Shown: in pieces, positions 63,356 through 64,000 of the stretch
How positions within the stretch are numbered: the first letter of the stretch is position 1
Layout of the letters: each line of letters starts with the position of its first letter
From: JBAXAM01 sp964213355
GTDB lineage: Bacteria > Pseudomonadota > Gammaproteobacteria > UBA9339
Length of the DNA stretch: 64,000 bases
Reading direction: 5' to 3'
Assembly (NCBI GenBank): GCA_964213355.1
Contig: CAXOVY010000032.1
Span: forward strand, 186,001 to 250,000
Notes under the pieces: model-generated
The model's database searches: none
What the model was told of the DNA's origin: nothing
What the model saw: the letters and a program-made list of their open reading frames with translations, nothing else
Translations under genes and position numbers: made by a program

Positions 63356-64000
63356 ATGCAGGGCAATCGCATGAAATTTATCCTGCCAAAATCTTCAAAA
63401 GATAATTGCGATCCCACCCGGCTTTTAAACGCTTGCTTTGTATACCGCCTTTGAAAGTGTGCTCTTTTTTTAGCAGCATCAAAGATATTTTTCTCAGCAA
63501 AGAAAAGTTTTCCGCAGCATCACCGATACGTACTCTGCACTCATCTTCTCGAAAGCCAACATCTAGACACCAGTGTAGATTGTTTTCTACTCGCCAGTGC
63601 TGTCTGATCCCATCTGCAATTTTGTTTGCTGAGCCTTTTAATGAGCTAATGTAATAACGTTTTTCTGTAACTTTTTCACCTGTACTTTTGTTAATTCTCT
63701 CGCTTTCCATTAATACTAAACTTTGTAACCCTTTCCATTTTAGTTTAAATCGGAATAAATACATCAGCGGTAATACGTAACAGGTACGTGTTTCTACGCG
63801 GCCATGATCGCAATCTGTTGTTTGGTTTTTATCATACACCATGGTTTCAAAATTTTTTTCTTTGGCTATGTTAAATGTGGTTTCCAGAGCGCTTTTTAAT
63901 AAACCTTGGTTTTCCTTTACAGCCAGTATGTAGTCAGCCCCTTTTTCATGTATCTTGTTTGCTATTTTGCTTTGGCATCCCATGGCATCGATCGTAATAA
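63356..64000 (-). mobile_element. ISAs1-family insertion sequence, cut by the right edge
   Basis: The transposase reads to the right edge. The element's left end is placed near 63356 (GCAGGGCAATCGCATGAAAT), about 20 bases beyond the transposase stop, which is the usual spacing for this family. The other end is outside, so the inverted repeat and target duplication cannot be checked. Confidence 0.7.
63378..64000 (-). CDS. ISAs1-family transposase, C-terminal part
   Basis: At least 207 residues, open at the right edge. It starts in the window with TIDAMGCQSKIANKIHEKGADY, the segment bearing a catalytic Asp, and has DYILAVKENQGLL, HGRVETRTCYVLP, the late HWRVENNLHWCLDVGFREDECR (catalytic Glu) and IGDAAENFSLLRKISLMLLK. 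All are typical of DDE_Tnp_ISAS1. No frameshift is visible in this part. Confidence 0.93.
   Translation of the reverse strand, partial: ITIDAMGCQSKIANKIHEKGADYILAVKENQGLLKSALETTFNIAKEKNFETMVYDKNQTTDCDHGRVETRTCYVLPLMYLFRFKLKWKGLQSLVLMESERINKSTGEKVTEKRYYISSLKGSANKIADGIRQHWRVENNLHWCLDVGFREDECRVRIGDAAENFSLLRKISLMLLKKEHTFKGGIQSKRLKAGWDRNYLLKILAG

Noticed and set aside
1..64000. tRNA or rRNA genes and CRISPR-Cas genes
   Set aside because: I looked for cloverleaf-like and rRNA-like stretches in the gaps and saw none; no cas gene is present. A tRNA scan would confirm this.

Overview
The window is AT-rich DNA from a gammaproteobacterium. Its conserved blocks are typical of that class: rpsU-yqeY-dnaG-rpoD, tsaD/plsY, orn/queG, nnr-tsaE-amiC-mutL and a complete mannose-sensitive haemagglutinin (MSHA) type IV pilus cluster. 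The AT richness, heavy insertion-sequence load, freshly broken genes, CdiA-like toxin tail and CqsS/LqsS-like sensor kinase would suit a host- or protist-associated lineage such as the Legionellales. That placement is inference; no rRNA gene is present to settle it.

Layout. 1-8.5 kb is accessory: the C-terminal end of a contact-dependent-inhibition/haemagglutinin-type protein with a likely immunity gene, a REP-associated transposase (RAYT) with its own inverted repeats, an orphan two-partner-secretion protein, an FkbM methyltransferase, a RAYT remnant, and a secreted metallophosphoesterase split by an IS630 element. 8.6-9.1 kb is an HU-like gene with a clear promoter and terminator. 9.3-16.5 kb is a tightly packed, unusual cluster: TauE/SafE permease, shikimate-kinase-like kinase, Nudix-like protein, UDP-sugar dehydrogenase, PotD-like binding protein, sensor kinase and atypical response regulator. 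I regard this as the best candidate for an undescribed system. 16.4-17.7 kb is a decayed phage-like switch: an S24 repressor with a stop codon, divergent from a small HTH-like protein. 17.9-22 kb is an RND efflux pair. 22-26.6 kb is the macromolecular-synthesis operon on the minus strand.

26.6-31.4 kb is a GGDEF-GGDEF-EAL gene interrupted by an IS21 element. 31.4-47.5 kb is the MSHA cluster on the minus strand, running pilT-like, mshI, pilN-like, mshJ, mshK, an mshL fragment, mshL, mshM, mshN, mshE, mshG, then five prepilin-type genes. mshG is interrupted by a 2.2-kb IS with a perfect 9-bp target duplication. 47.6-57.5 kb holds housekeeping genes interleaved with three copies of a small coiled-coil membrane protein, one of which carries a GC-rich insertion with a palindrome. 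57.5-63.2 kb has an iron alcohol dehydrogenase and two tandem Big2/beta-propeller-repeat exported proteins. The right edge runs into an ISAs1-family transposase.

Three genes (metallophosphoesterase, GGDEF/EAL protein, mshG) are each split by a different IS, and in all three precise removal of the IS plus one target copy restores one open frame, so the insertions are recent. The pilus inner-membrane platform and a c-di-GMP enzyme are therefore probably off in this strain. I found no tRNA, rRNA or CRISPR array. No stretch above 300 bases is unexplained once the IS elements and the split genes are counted.
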